Origin: Bacteroidales bacterium UBA6366
GTDB lineage: Bacteria; Bacteroidota; Bacteroidia; Bacteroidales; UBA932
Assembly (NCBI GenBank): GCA_002438845.1
Contig: DJRG01000049.1
Location: forward strand, 1,134-13,188
Length of the DNA stretch: 12,055 bases
Direction: 5' to 3'
The notes under the pieces are model-generated. The model had not been told where the DNA came from. It saw only the letters and a list, made by a program, of their open reading frames with translations, and made no database searches. The translations under genes and the position numbers were made by a program. Below, one piece after another: positions 1 to 7,233 of the stretch (position 1 is its first letter; every line of letters starts with the position of its first letter).

Positions 1-634
1 TGTCGATGTCCGGATTGTCGATGTAGGCGCAGATCGCGTCGCAGCACTCACCCAGATTGTGCGGAGCCATGTTCGTGGCCATACCGACGGCGATACCTGA
101 CGATCCGTTCAGCAGAAGCAGCGGAGCCTTTGTAGGCAGAACCGTAGGCTCCTCCTCGGTGTCGTCGAAGTTAAGTGTCATATCCACAGTGTTCTTGTCG
201 ATGTCTGCAAGAACATCATCTGTCATCTTCTGAAGCTTCGCCTCGGTGTACCTCATGGCGGCCACAGGGTCACCGTCCATAGATCCGAAATTGCCCTGAC
301 CGAAGATCATAGGGTAACGCTGGTTCCAAGGCTGCGCGAGCCTGGCGAGAGCGTCATACACACTGGAGTCGCCGTGCGGGTGGTACTTACCGAGCACCTC
401 ACCGACAATCTTGGCGCACTTACGTGTCGGTCCCGAATATGACAGGCCGAGCCCGTCCATTCCAAACAGGACCCTCCTCTGCACAGGCTTCAGGCCATCC
501 CTGACATCAGGCAACGCACGCGAGACGATAACGGACATCGAATAGTCGATGTACGCGGTGCGCATCTCGTGGTCAATCTCAACCGGTTCGATGATGCCGG
601 TCTGGCCTTCCTCTTTCTTTTCCTCAATATCCAT
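1..634 (-). CDS. gyrA: DNA gyrase subunit A, N-terminal part (runs off the left edge)
   Basis: GyrA is the breakage-reunion subunit of the type II topoisomerase that introduces negative supercoils; it acts with GyrB on the chromosome. The start ATG is at 634-632 and 211 codons are visible before the window ends. The translation shows MRTAYIDYSMSVIVSRALPD at residues 24-43, the quinolone-pocket helix HPHGDSSVYDALARLAQPW at 85-103, and AAMRYTE at 125-131. By alignment with E. coli GyrA, Tyr129 is the catalytic tyrosine, while Ser90 and Asp94 match E. coli Ser83 and Asp87. Both are the quinolone-sensitive residues. GQGNFGSMDGD and NGSSGIAVGMATNMAPHN are further GyrA signatures and separate it from ParC. 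The 5' end faces a divergent small gene across 169 bp and has its own promoter. Identity is very secure; the C-terminal half lies outside the window. Confidence 0.98.
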   Translation of the reverse strand, partial: MDIEEKKEEGQTGIIEPVEIDHEMRTAYIDYSMSVIVSRALPDVRDGLKPVQRRVLFGMDGLGLSYSGPTRKCAKIVGEVLGKYHPHGDSSVYDALARLAQPWNQRYPMIFGQGNFGSMDGDPVAAMRYTEAKLQKMTDDVLADIDKNTVDMTLNFDDTEEEPTVLPTKAPLLLLNGSSGIAVGMATNMAPHNLGECCDAICAYIDNPDID

Positions 635-667
635 ATTCCGATGTTGAATACATTATAGTTAAACACG

Positions 668-698
668 CAAAATTAGTAAAAAAAACCGAGAGAGACAA
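668..698 (-). promoter_or_regulatory. gyrA promoter, Bacteroidetes -33/-7 type
   Basis: Read on the minus strand there is a TAATTTTG box (668-675), which fits the TAnnTTTG -7 consensus of Bacteroidetes sigma factors. A TTG (696-698) lies exactly 20 nt upstream as the -33 element. The predicted RNA start leaves a leader of about 30 nt before the gyrA ATG. The match is by eye. Confidence 0.7.
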
Positions 699-737
699 CA
701 GTGGTTCGAGCCACAGTTCCCGGCAAAAAATATTTCG

Positions 738-766
738 GTGCTTGTGCCGCACTTTGGCACAAGCAC
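738..766. promoter_or_regulatory. Perfect 11-bp inverted repeat, candidate operator
   Basis: GTGCTTGTGCC (738-748) and GGCACAAGCAC (756-766) are exact reverse complements around a 7-nt centre. The element ends 4 nt before a TACCTTTG -7 box. It covers the place where a -33 element would sit, while no well-spaced TTTG is present: the TTTG at 753-756 lies in the palindrome centre, only 14 nt from the -7 box. This layout suits a site for a dimeric regulator acting on the downstream small gene. It could also form an RNA or DNA hairpin. The binding protein is unknown. Confidence 0.55.
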
Positions 767-770
767 ATCC

Positions 771-778
771 TACCTTTG
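771..778 (+). promoter_or_regulatory. -7 box of the small-gene promoter
   Basis: TACCTTTG fits TAnnTTTG exactly and lies 25 nt upstream of the ATG at 804. A transcript from it would start near 784, which rules out the GTG at 738 as the start codon of the downstream gene. Confidence 0.6.
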
Positions 779-803
779 CATCAGAAACAAAAAACACAAA
801 GTC

Positions 804-932
804 ATGAGAAACACTGAATATAATCTCGAAAAGCTCGCCTCAATGATCTCATCAGAATCATCGTTCACTGCCCTTATGGAGATAATGGGCGATATGGGGC
901 TGGAGTTCGAGGGAGCCGTCAAGAACGCGTAA
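804..932 (+). CDS. Small protein of unknown function (42 aa)
   Basis: The reading frame from ATG 804 encodes MRNTEYNLEKLASMISSESS followed by a methionine-rich acidic stretch (LMEIMGDMGLEFEGAVKNA). It has no signal peptide, membrane segment or cysteine; the mix of Leu, Met and acidic residues suggests a short cytoplasmic helical protein. I recognise no family. Support for a real gene comes from context: a consensus -7 box 25 nt upstream, a palindrome over the -33 region, and an A-rich stretch before the ATG, as is common in Bacteroidetes. The frame stays open upstream to a GTG at 738, but that codon lies before the promoter. The TAA (930-932) directly abuts the stop codon of the convergent clpC gene. 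It is divergent from gyrA. Confidence 0.5.
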   Translation: MRNTEYNLEKLASMISSESSFTALMEIMGDMGLEFEGAVKNA

Positions 933-3290
933 TCACTTGAGAGCCAATTCGATCTCTGTTTCCTTCAAGGACACGAGGGTGTTCTCCTTGTCGGCGGTAA
1001 GCCCGACCCTGAGAGTTCTGAGCCCTGACGAGCCTTTCTTCCTCCTGCCTTGAAGAATCCGGTCGGAGATGATGAACTCTGAAACAGGATCCTCAACATA
1101 TTTCATCACCGCCCTCTTCAAAGGCCTCGCACCGAATGCAGGATCAAAGCCGGCTTCAGCGATGAATCGTTTGGCTGAAGTGGTGACAATCAATTTGTAG
1201 CCAGCCTCCTCGGCTCTGCCCCGAAGATCCTTCAACTCAATGTCGATGATCCTTTCAATGTCCTCCTTGGTCAAGGCGCTGAAGAATATTCTTTCGTCCA
1301 CCCTGTTGATGAACTCCGGCGGAAAGGACTTCCTTATGGCTTTCTCCAAAACACTCTGACGGTTCTTCTGAACATTCTTTCCGGATGTGGAGAATCCAAC
1401 CCCGCTGCCATACTCATCAAGCTCGCGGCTGCCCACATTGGAGGTCATGATGACTATGGTGTTCCGGAAGCTAACCACTCGCCCGTTGCTATCCGTAAGG
1501 CGGCCTTCGTCAAGCACCTGAAGCAGGATGTTGAATATGTCAGGATGGGCTTTTTCTATCTCGTCCAGCAGCACGACACAATAAGGCTTCCTGCGCACCC
1601 TCTCGCTGAGCTGGCCGCCCTCCTCGTAGCCGACATAGCCGGGAGGCGCTCCGACAAGACGAGACACGGTGAATTTCTCCATATATTCACTCATGTCGAT
1701 GCGGACCATATTCTCCTCGGAATCAAAAAGATATTCAGCAAGACATTTCGCCAGTTGGGTCTTGCCGACTCCAGTCGGACCAAAGAAAAGGAATGTGCCG
1801 ATCGGACGGTTCGGGTCCTTGAGCCCTGCGCGGTTTCTCTGGATGGCCCGCACGACTTTCTCGATGGCCTCGTCCTGACCTATTATGCGGCTTTGTAGCC
1901 GGCCCTTCATCCTCATTATCCGGTTGCCTTCGGATTCGGCCACCTTGTTGACCGGGATTCCGGTCATCTTGGAGACCACCGTGGCGATGTCCTCGGCATC
2001 GACGACGCTGCCTGACCTTCTTTTCTTCGACAGGTTCAGGCGGATCATCGACCCAGCCTCGTCCATAGCGTCTATCGCCTTGTCCGGCAAAGACTTGTCG
2101 GAAATATAGCGATCAGTCAGACGGACGCAGGCCTCAATGGCGTCATCGCTGTAGGTAACATTGTGGAAGTTCTCGTAATTCGGCTTGAGGTTCTCCAAAA
2201 TCGTGATGGACTGCCGAATGTCCGTCGGCTCCACGACAATCTTCTGAAATCTCCGGTCAAGGGCACCGTCCTTCTCCACGATCTTGGCGAACTCGTCCAT
2301 TGTTGTCGCCCCGATGCACTGGAGTTCGCCTCGGGCCAAGGCCGGTTTAAGGATATTGGCCGCATCAAGACTCCCCTGCGCGCCACCTGCGCCGACAATC
2401 GTGTGAAACTCATCGATGAACAGGATGATGTCGGGATTGGAACTTGCTTCCTTTATGATGGACTTCAGGCGTTTCTCAAAGTCCCCACGGTATTTCGTCC
2501 CGGCCACTACTGAGGCTATATCCAAGGAAATCAATCGTTTCTTGGCCAAGGCCGGGGATATGCTTCCGCCGGCGATCCGCAAGGCTATTCCCTCGACTAT
2601 CGCTGACTTCCCCACCCCTGGCTCACCGATCAGCATCGGGTTGTTTTTCTTGCGCCTTCCCAGAATCTCGATGACACGGGCGATCTCGGTCTCCCTGCCG
2701 ACAACGGGATCCAGTTTACCTTCCGCCGCGGCTTTAGTGAGGTCGAAGCCGAAGTCCTCGATCACACTCTTTTCCGGATTGGATTCCTGAGCGACCTCCT
2801 GCCGCCCGTCTTCACCTTTGGCTTCTTCCTCCATTCCGGTGTTTTTATTCAGCATCCCTTCGTCACGCATATACGACAGCAGGCGCCCATAATCCACCCC
2901 GTGCTGCCTAAGATAGGCCTGACCGTAATTCTCTGTCGTGCGGCAGAGAGCCAGAAGAAGATGCAGGGAGTCCGCCTCGTCAACACCTTGCTTTGACGCC
3001 TCCAGCACTGTGATGCTCAATACGTTCTGGGCGTAACGGGTGAACGATATCTTGTCCGACTCCGAGTACGGGATCGGCTCATTAGTGAATATGTGGCTGT
3101 CGATGAACTTCTTGAAGTTGTCCTCATCAATTCCTAGCCCTACAATAGCCTTGAAAGCAGCGTTCTCACCATGACGCAGAAGTCCCAGAAACAAATGGTC
3201 CGGACCTATGCCATAGCTGCCGGTCCGCATCGCCTCATCCCTGGAGTAGCGGATTATGTCGTTCAGTTCGTCGGATATTCTTATCTCCAT
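933..3290 (-). CDS. clpC: ATP-dependent Clp protease ATPase subunit, ClpC type without middle domain
   Basis: This Hsp100 unfoldase probably feeds proteins to ClpP in the cytoplasm. The 785-residue product has a Clp N domain (about 1-145), an acidic linker, AAA+ module 1 with Walker A GEPGVGKS (222-229), pore loop GTKYRGDFE (264-272), Walker B ILFIDEF (289-295) and Arg finger region ALDRRF (343-348). AAA+ module 2 has Walker A GPTGVGKT (504-511), pore loop GAPPGYVGY (547-555), Walker B VVLLDEIE (572-579), Arg finger in EFINRVDE (659-666) and sensor 2 GARPLKR (720-726). VGF at 631-633 is the tripeptide expected to dock on ClpP. Only about 15 residues separate DEAGSMIRL (410-418) from DAEDIATVV (431-439), where ClpC proteins normally carry a coiled-coil UVR domain of some 55-60 residues. 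In that respect it resembles ClpA. No consensus promoter is evident upstream; TTACTTTG close to the ATG is one base off. Confidence 0.95.
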   Translation of the reverse strand: MEIRISDELNDIIRYSRDEAMRTGSYGIGPDHLFLGLLRHGENAAFKAIVGLGIDEDNFKKFIDSHIFTNEPIPYSESDKISFTRYAQNVLSITVLEASKQGVDEADSLHLLLALCRTTENYGQAYLRQHGVDYGRLLSYMRDEGMLNKNTGMEEEAKGEDGRQEVAQESNPEKSVIEDFGFDLTKAAAEGKLDPVVGRETEIARVIEILGRRKKNNPMLIGEPGVGKSAIVEGIALRIAGGSISPALAKKRLISLDIASVVAGTKYRGDFEKRLKSIIKEASSNPDIILFIDEFHTIVGAGGAQGSLDAANILKPALARGELQCIGATTMDEFAKIVEKDGALDRRFQKIVVEPTDIRQSITILENLKPNYENFHNVTYSDDAIEACVRLTDRYISDKSLPDKAIDAMDEAGSMIRLNLSKKRRSGSVVDAEDIATVVSKMTGIPVNKVAESEGNRIMRMKGRLQSRIIGQDEAIEKVVRAIQRNRAGLKDPNRPIGTFLFFGPTGVGKTQLAKCLAEYLFDSEENMVRIDMSEYMEKFTVSRLVGAPPGYVGYEEGGQLSERVRRKPYCVVLLDEIEKAHPDIFNILLQVLDEGRLTDSNGRVVSFRNTIVIMTSNVGSRELDEYGSGVGFSTSGKNVQKNRQSVLEKAIRKSFPPEFINRVDERIFFSALTKEDIERIIDIELKDLRGRAEEAGYKLIVTTSAKRFIAEAGFDPAFGARPLKRAVMKYVEDPVSEFIISDRILQGRRKKGSSGLRTLRVGLTADKENTLVSLKETEIELALK

Positions 3291-3357
3291 GTTCGTTATC
3301 CAAAGTAAAATTTACAATATTAAAGAATTTTCTCCGCTTCTGCAAGTCGGGATTGGC

Positions 3358-3379
3358 TGCCTTCGGCTGCCTGAAGGCA
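3358..3379. repeat. Small inverted repeat between clpC and the transporter gene
   Basis: TGCCTTC (3358-3364) and GAAGGCA (3373-3379) form a 7-bp perfect stem with an 8-nt loop. GGCTGCCT also occurs twice in direct orientation here (3355-3362 and 3365-3372). The element lies 36 bp upstream of the transporter's -7 box and about 70 bp upstream of the clpC ATG, so it could be an operator for either gene or merely a chance hairpin. Confidence 0.35.
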
Positions 3380-3414
3380 AAGTCGCTTCGACATTACTAT
3401 TACGGAAATTTTGC

Positions 3415-3422
3415 TACTTTTG
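3415..3422 (+). promoter_or_regulatory. -7 box for the AI-2E-family transporter gene
   Basis: TACTTTTG matches TAnnTTTG and sits 24 nt before the ATG at 3447. No TTTG is found about 20 nt further upstream, so the -33 element is weak or absent. Confidence 0.55.
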
Positions 3423-3446
3423 TAAACATAAGAAAAACAACAAGGA

Positions 3447-4607
3447 ATGAACGACGAACGAAGCACGGACAGGCTTGCCCGTTACATAATCTGGACGGCC
3501 GCGGCGGCGGTGACTGTCGCGTTCTGCTGGTATTTCAGGAGCGTGCTGGTCTATGTGATACTGGCAGCGGTGGTTTCCCTTTTGGGAAGACCGATCATGA
3601 AAGGGTTGAAGCACATCAGGATAAAGGGCAGAAGCGCACCGGACTGGCTGTCGGCAATTGTATCGCTGCTGCTGATTCTGGTCATATTCCTTGGGATTGT
3701 CACTCAGATCATACCTGTCTTCTCAAGCATAATCACTAACATCAGCGGCAATCTACAGTCAACATCCTTCAAGGCATCTGAGATCACCGTATGGTTCGAC
3801 AAGATGAACGTCTGGCTGATCGACAGGCTTCCGGCTCTCGGGAGGGACTTTAAGGTCCAGGATGCTGTGCTGGAATGGATCAAGAACGCTTTTGACATCT
3901 CGTCGGTCACCTCCGTGGTCGGTTCCGTGGCGTCAGCGTTGGGCACATTCGGCATAGGACTGTTCTCGGTGATGTTCATCGGATTCTTCTTCGTGAAGGA
4001 CGAGACGCTTTTCCGCAGGGTTGTCGGAGCTATCGTTCCTGACAAGGCCGAAAAAACAGCCATCAGCGCCATCGGTGACATCGAGCATCTACTCAGCCGT
4101 TATTTCGTCGGGCTTATGACCGAAGTTCTCGGTGTGGCTCTGCTCAACTTCTTGGGGCTCTGGCTGATAGCACGGATCGGATTCTACCCGGCAATCGGAA
4201 TCGCCTTCATGACCGGACTTCTGAACGTGATACCTTACGTCGGTCCTTGGATCGGCGGGGCGATCGGGACCGTCCTCGGGATCGTGCTCAAGTACAGCAG
4301 CGCCGCCGCGGCGGGAGTCTACCCGGACTTCATGGTGGTCATCATCACACTGCTGGCGGTCTTCATCTGCACCCAACTGGTGGACAATTTCCTGTTCCAG
4401 CCTCTGATCTACTCGACCAGCATCAAGTCCAGCCCGTTGGAGATCTTCATAGTGCTGCTGATGGCCGGACATCTCGGCGGAATCGTGGGGATGCTCGTCG
4501 CCATCCCGGCCTACACCGTGATCAGGGTCATCGCCGCACGGTTCTTCTCTGATTTCAAACCAATCCGCAGGCTCATCGCGGCCACAGATGACGAACAAAA
4601 ATCTTAA
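3447..4607 (+). CDS. AI-2E family transporter (PF01594 type) membrane protein
   Basis: A 386-residue polytopic inner-membrane protein. Hydrophobic segments lie near residues 12-30, 33-48, 68-90, 160-182, 225-243, 247-282, 296-312 and 333-357. The soluble stretch at about 95-155 is the extracytoplasmic loop usual in this family. Family hallmarks are LLNVIPYVGPWIGG (258-271) and the C-terminal block QLVDNFLFQPLIYSTSIKSS (310-329) followed by EIFIVLLMAGHLGGIVGML and AIPAY. Members are named after TqsA, linked to autoinducer-2 export, but others move different solutes such as sodium/protons, so the substrate here is unknown. The start is supported by a -7 box 24 nt upstream. The stop overlaps the next start by one base (TAATG), which implies translational coupling with the hydrolase gene. 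Confidence 0.93.
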   Translation: MNDERSTDRLARYIIWTAAAAVTVAFCWYFRSVLVYVILAAVVSLLGRPIMKGLKHIRIKGRSAPDWLSAIVSLLLILVIFLGIVTQIIPVFSSIITNISGNLQSTSFKASEITVWFDKMNVWLIDRLPALGRDFKVQDAVLEWIKNAFDISSVTSVVGSVASALGTFGIGLFSVMFIGFFFVKDETLFRRVVGAIVPDKAEKTAISAIGDIEHLLSRYFVGLMTEVLGVALLNFLGLWLIARIGFYPAIGIAFMTGLLNVIPYVGPWIGGAIGTVLGIVLKYSSAAAAGVYPDFMVVIITLLAVFICTQLVDNFLFQPLIYSTSIKSSPLEIFIVLLMAGHLGGIVGMLVAIPAYTVIRVIAARFFSDFKPIRRLIAATDDEQKS

Positions 4608-5572
4608 TGAATATGAACACTTTACTCAAAAAACTGGCTGTTATCGCAGCCGTCATCACCGGATTCCTGACAGGCGTGAGCGCCCAGGAAAAATACTTAC
4701 CGTCCGGCACCTACCAGTTCGCCACAAGGGAGGACGGGAATCTATTCCTTGATGAATATCTTGCCGCACCGGGAAGCGAAACGTCCCTGAACGGAGTGGA
4801 AAAGCCAGCCATCGTCTTTGTCTTCGGAGGAGGATTCATCGCCGGGGAACGTAGCGAGTCCTGCTATCTTCCTTGGTTCAAGATGCTTAACGACGCAGGC
4901 TATACCGTCCTCACAATCGACTACAGGCTCGGGATGAAAGGAGTGAAGACAAAGGGTGGTCTCGGTTCGGTAAAGCAGTTCTACCATGCGGTCACTATCG
5001 CATGCGAGGATCTGTTCAGCGCCACCAAGTACATCATCGACAATGCAGAGACCCTGAAAGTCAACCCTGACAATCTGGTGATCTGCGGCTCGTCCGCCGG
5101 CGCGATGACAGTGCTGGAAAGCGACTGGATGCTGTGCAACGGCAAGGCGACCGAGAAACTTCCTGAAGGGTTCCGCTTCGCTGGAGTCATGTCGTTCTCC
5201 GGAGCGATACTTTCTCTGGAAGGCAGACCGAAATATTCCCGTACCCCGGCTCCGACAGCGTTCTTCCACGGCACGGCCGACAAGGTGGTGGAATACGGGA
5301 AGATCAAGGTGTTCAACTGGATGTTCGCCGGCACGGACTACCTTGTGAAAGTGTTCAGGAAGAACGGATATGTCTACAACGCTTTCCGATTCAAGGACCA
5401 TAAGCACGAGATCGCCGGCTCGATGGTCGAGACATTCCCTGACCAGATCCGTTTCCTTGAGACCAATGTGACAAGAAAGGTGGCCAGAATTGTGGATTCC
5501 ACAATCGACGACCCCGAAGCACCTAAACCTCACGGTTCCGCGAACCGCAAGGAGTTGTACGGGAATAATTAA
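4607..5572 (+). CDS. Secreted alpha/beta-hydrolase, carboxylesterase/lipase-like
   Basis: The first 26 residues form a Sec signal peptide (lysines, hydrophobic core, then GVSAQE as the likely cleavage region), so the enzyme should be periplasmic or secreted. The fold motifs are in order: the oxyanion loop FVFGGGFIAGE (71-81), where the first residue of the usual HGGG is Phe; YRLGM (106-110); nucleophile elbow GSSAGA (161-166) with Ser163; acid in HGTADKVVE (221-229), probably Asp225; and histidine in DHKHEIAG (264-271), probably His267. At 321 residues it is a single-domain esterase acting on a short acyl or acetyl ester; the substrate cannot be told from the sequence. The start at 4607 overlaps the transporter stop, and a second ATG at 4613 is possible. 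The 3' end overlaps the stop of the convergent SGNH esterase gene. Confidence 0.87.
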   Translation: MNMNTLLKKLAVIAAVITGFLTGVSAQEKYLPSGTYQFATREDGNLFLDEYLAAPGSETSLNGVEKPAIVFVFGGGFIAGERSESCYLPWFKMLNDAGYTVLTIDYRLGMKGVKTKGGLGSVKQFYHAVTIACEDLFSATKYIIDNAETLKVNPDNLVICGSSAGAMTVLESDWMLCNGKATEKLPEGFRFAGVMSFSGAILSLEGRPKYSRTPAPTAFFHGTADKVVEYGKIKVFNWMFAGTDYLVKVFRKNGYVYNAFRFKDHKHEIAGSMVETFPDQIRFLETNVTRKVARIVDSTIDDPEAPKPHGSANRKELYGNN

Positions 5573-6942
5573 TCCTGAATATACTTGCGATAGACCTCAG
5601 CGATCCTGCGGTATCCCTCTTCATTCGGATGGAGTCCGTCCCTGAAGAGGGATTCGTCCAATGTGCCGTCGGCCTTGGTGAGGACGGACTTCACATCGAC
5701 AATGTCGTAGTTCGTGAGGCCGCTCTCCTTTAGAAGCCTGTCCGCGGCGGCGTTCACCTTGTCTACCCTGTCGATGGCTTTCCGGCGAGGGTAGATGTGG
5801 ACAACGTGGATGCGGGCCCGGGGCTGCTTCACACGAATATATTCAACAAGCCCGACCATTCCTTCGGCTATGGCTTCCTCGGTGCGGCTGTAGATGTCGT
5901 TCGTGCCGGCCATCACGAAGATGTGCTTGGCGGAGAATCCGTCAAGTTCCTCGTGCATCATCCTCCACATCATGTTCCCGAGGCGGTCCCAACCGTAGCC
6001 GCAATTGATGACGTTGCGGTCAGCGAATATGTCGTTCCAGGAATCCACTCCGGCATGCCAGGTCTTGTGGCTCGGCTCGCCTGACCAGTAATGGGTTATG
6101 GAGTTGCCGATCATCACGATTTCCGGATTGGGAGCCAAGCGTCTTTCCCTGTACAGGACTCTGGAATGCCTCTCGCTCCAGTCGTAGAAGGTGTAGTCCC
6201 TACGCTGTCTCAGCGGCTTGAGGATGTCCGGAAGATCGGTTGTAGTGCCGAGGGCGTTGTAAATCGCCTCAAGCGTGGCGACAGTGTCAGCCTTCGCGCC
6301 ATCCACAGCGAAGAAATAGTCCGGTTTCCTGCTTTCTTTCCTGGAGACAACCTTAACGGGGAAATCAGCCTTCCTCTGGATGATGTTCCTAACCGCTTTT
6401 GCCGGCCTGTCAACAGTCTCCACAGGAACATTGTAGATGGCGATGGCCTTCTCGACCGGCACAGGCTCGAAATGGAAATACGCTCCACCGCAAGTTCCGA
6501 TCTCCAGCCACTTCACCCTATTGTAAAGCGGAAGATAGAGTCTGAACCAGTTGCCGTTCTTGGCCGACTTACCATAATCCACTCGGAAAGAAAACGTCAA
6601 CGTGTCTCCGATCGTCTTTCCCAGATCCGAAGTTCCATTCATCAGGTGGAATCCCCCGTCGTTGTCAATGTCGAAAAGGTCAACTCCCAGCGAAGCCATC
6701 CCGGTCGCGCCTTTAGGTATATTCCTGTCCTCAAGCTGGTAACGCACAGTGATTTCCGGCGAGTTTGTTCCGAAATCAATGTTGCTTCTGTCAAATGTCC
6801 AGCAAGTCCCGAAAGGACCTTTAGGCTTTTCTGTCAGCGGGTTATGCCACTCTCTCACACCTGCGGCCTCCGCCACGACCGAAAGCGTCAGCGCCAAAGC
6901 GGCCACCGACACCACATGTCTTACAATTCCTGAATATCTCAT
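5569..6942 (-). CDS. Exported SGNH/GDSL esterase with GxDLY-type N-terminal domain
   Basis: The 457-residue product begins with a signal peptide (about 1-27, ending VVAEAAG). Residues about 30-180 look like the beta-rich N-terminal domain that precedes Bacteroidetes SGNH hydrolases, with GVDLF at 86-90 in place of the GxDLY signature. The catalytic SGNH domain starts near residue 272: block I IVMIGNSIT with Ser281, block II NCGYG with Gly315, block III GTND with Asn348, and block V DGLHPNEEGY with Asp435 and His438. All key residues are present. Such enzymes remove acetyl or other acyl groups from glycans and act in the periplasm or at the surface; the actual substrate is not known. Between the domains, residues 190-270 have no assignment I can make. 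A well-spaced promoter lies just upstream. The TAA overlaps the stop of the convergent hydrolase gene (5570-5572). Confidence 0.9.
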   Translation of the reverse strand: MRYSGIVRHVVSVAALALTLSVVAEAAGVREWHNPLTEKPKGPFGTCWTFDRSNIDFGTNSPEITVRYQLEDRNIPKGATGMASLGVDLFDIDNDGGFHLMNGTSDLGKTIGDTLTFSFRVDYGKSAKNGNWFRLYLPLYNRVKWLEIGTCGGAYFHFEPVPVEKAIAIYNVPVETVDRPAKAVRNIIQRKADFPVKVVSRKESRKPDYFFAVDGAKADTVATLEAIYNALGTTTDLPDILKPLRQRRDYTFYDWSERHSRVLYRERRLAPNPEIVMIGNSITHYWSGEPSHKTWHAGVDSWNDIFADRNVINCGYGWDRLGNMMWRMMHEELDGFSAKHIFVMAGTNDIYSRTEEAIAEGMVGLVEYIRVKQPRARIHVVHIYPRRKAIDRVDKVNAAADRLLKESGLTNYDIVDVKSVLTKADGTLDESLFRDGLHPNEEGYRRIAEVYRKYIQD

Positions 6943-6982
6943 ATTCCTTTATTTTTGATTATTGTCTTATCGCAACAGACTT

Positions 6983-7014
6983 CAAAGTTAAGCCTTACTC
7001 GTCAGAAATCCAAA
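6983..7014 (-). promoter_or_regulatory. Promoter of the SGNH esterase gene
   Basis: On the minus strand TTTG (7011-7014), a 20-nt spacer and TAACTTTG (6983-6990) match the Bacteroidetes -33/-7 consensus well; it is the best complete promoter in the window. The predicted leader is about 35 nt. It begins immediately beside the tandem hairpin array. Confidence 0.78.
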
Positions 7015-7021
7015 TAGTAGT

Positions 7022-7194
7022 CGTGTGGCACTCTACAGGAGCAAAATCGGCTTGAAACGCTGCCCTAAAGTGTCGTGCGACACCATTCGGCAGCAATAAA
7101 GGCCTAAAACGCTGCCATAAAGTGTCGCACGGCACCATTCGGCAGCAAAATCGAACAATAGTGCCACCCAAGAGTGTTTCATTACACCCTTGGG
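7022..7194. repeat. Tandem 52-bp hairpin repeats
   Basis: Two adjacent units have a 36-nt core at 7059-7094 and 7111-7146 (period 52 bp, 32 of 36 positions equal). Each core can fold as GCTGCC/GGCAGC outside and GTGTCG/CGACAC (unit 1) or GTGTCG/CGGCAC (unit 2, one G-U pair) inside, separated by an internal loop of 5 nt on each side. A third, diverged unit (7167-7194) keeps the inner GTGT/ACAC pair but has CCCAAG/CTTGGG outside, so pairing is kept while bases differ. A half unit resembling the right part of the core lies at about 7022-7050. The array is downstream of the lipoprotein gene and upstream of the SGNH promoter. It may be a transcript 3' end or stabiliser, or a small dispersed repeat. 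Confidence 0.7.
7167..7194 (-). terminator. Hairpin after the lipoprotein gene, possible transcript end
   Basis: CCCAAG, one unpaired base, GTGT, a 6-nt loop, ACAC, one unpaired base, CTTGGG. It lies about 40 nt beyond the lipoprotein stop codon and is the first strong hairpin the receptor-lipoprotein transcript would meet. No U-run follows, so it is not a classic intrinsic terminator; protection of the RNA 3' end is equally possible. Confidence 0.35.
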
Positions 7195-7233
7195 CGACGA
7201 AAAACCTTAATTATGCCACTGAACCGCTCAATT

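Noticed and set aside
701..714. Hairpin GTGG/CCAC upstream of the gyrA promoter
   Set aside because: A 4-bp stem is expected by chance and the flanks do not extend it.
738..803. GTG start at 738 extending the small protein to 64 residues
   Set aside because: The extension contains the palindrome and the -7 box, so it would begin upstream of the likely RNA start.
4742..5533. Long minus-strand reading frame opposite the hydrolase gene
   Set aside because: It mirrors the codon pattern of the plus-strand gene, which has a signal peptide and catalytic motifs; the mirror frame shows none.
7022..7194. CRISPR array
   Set aside because: Only two good units plus diverged ones, the repeats are adjacent without unique spacers, and no cas genes are present.
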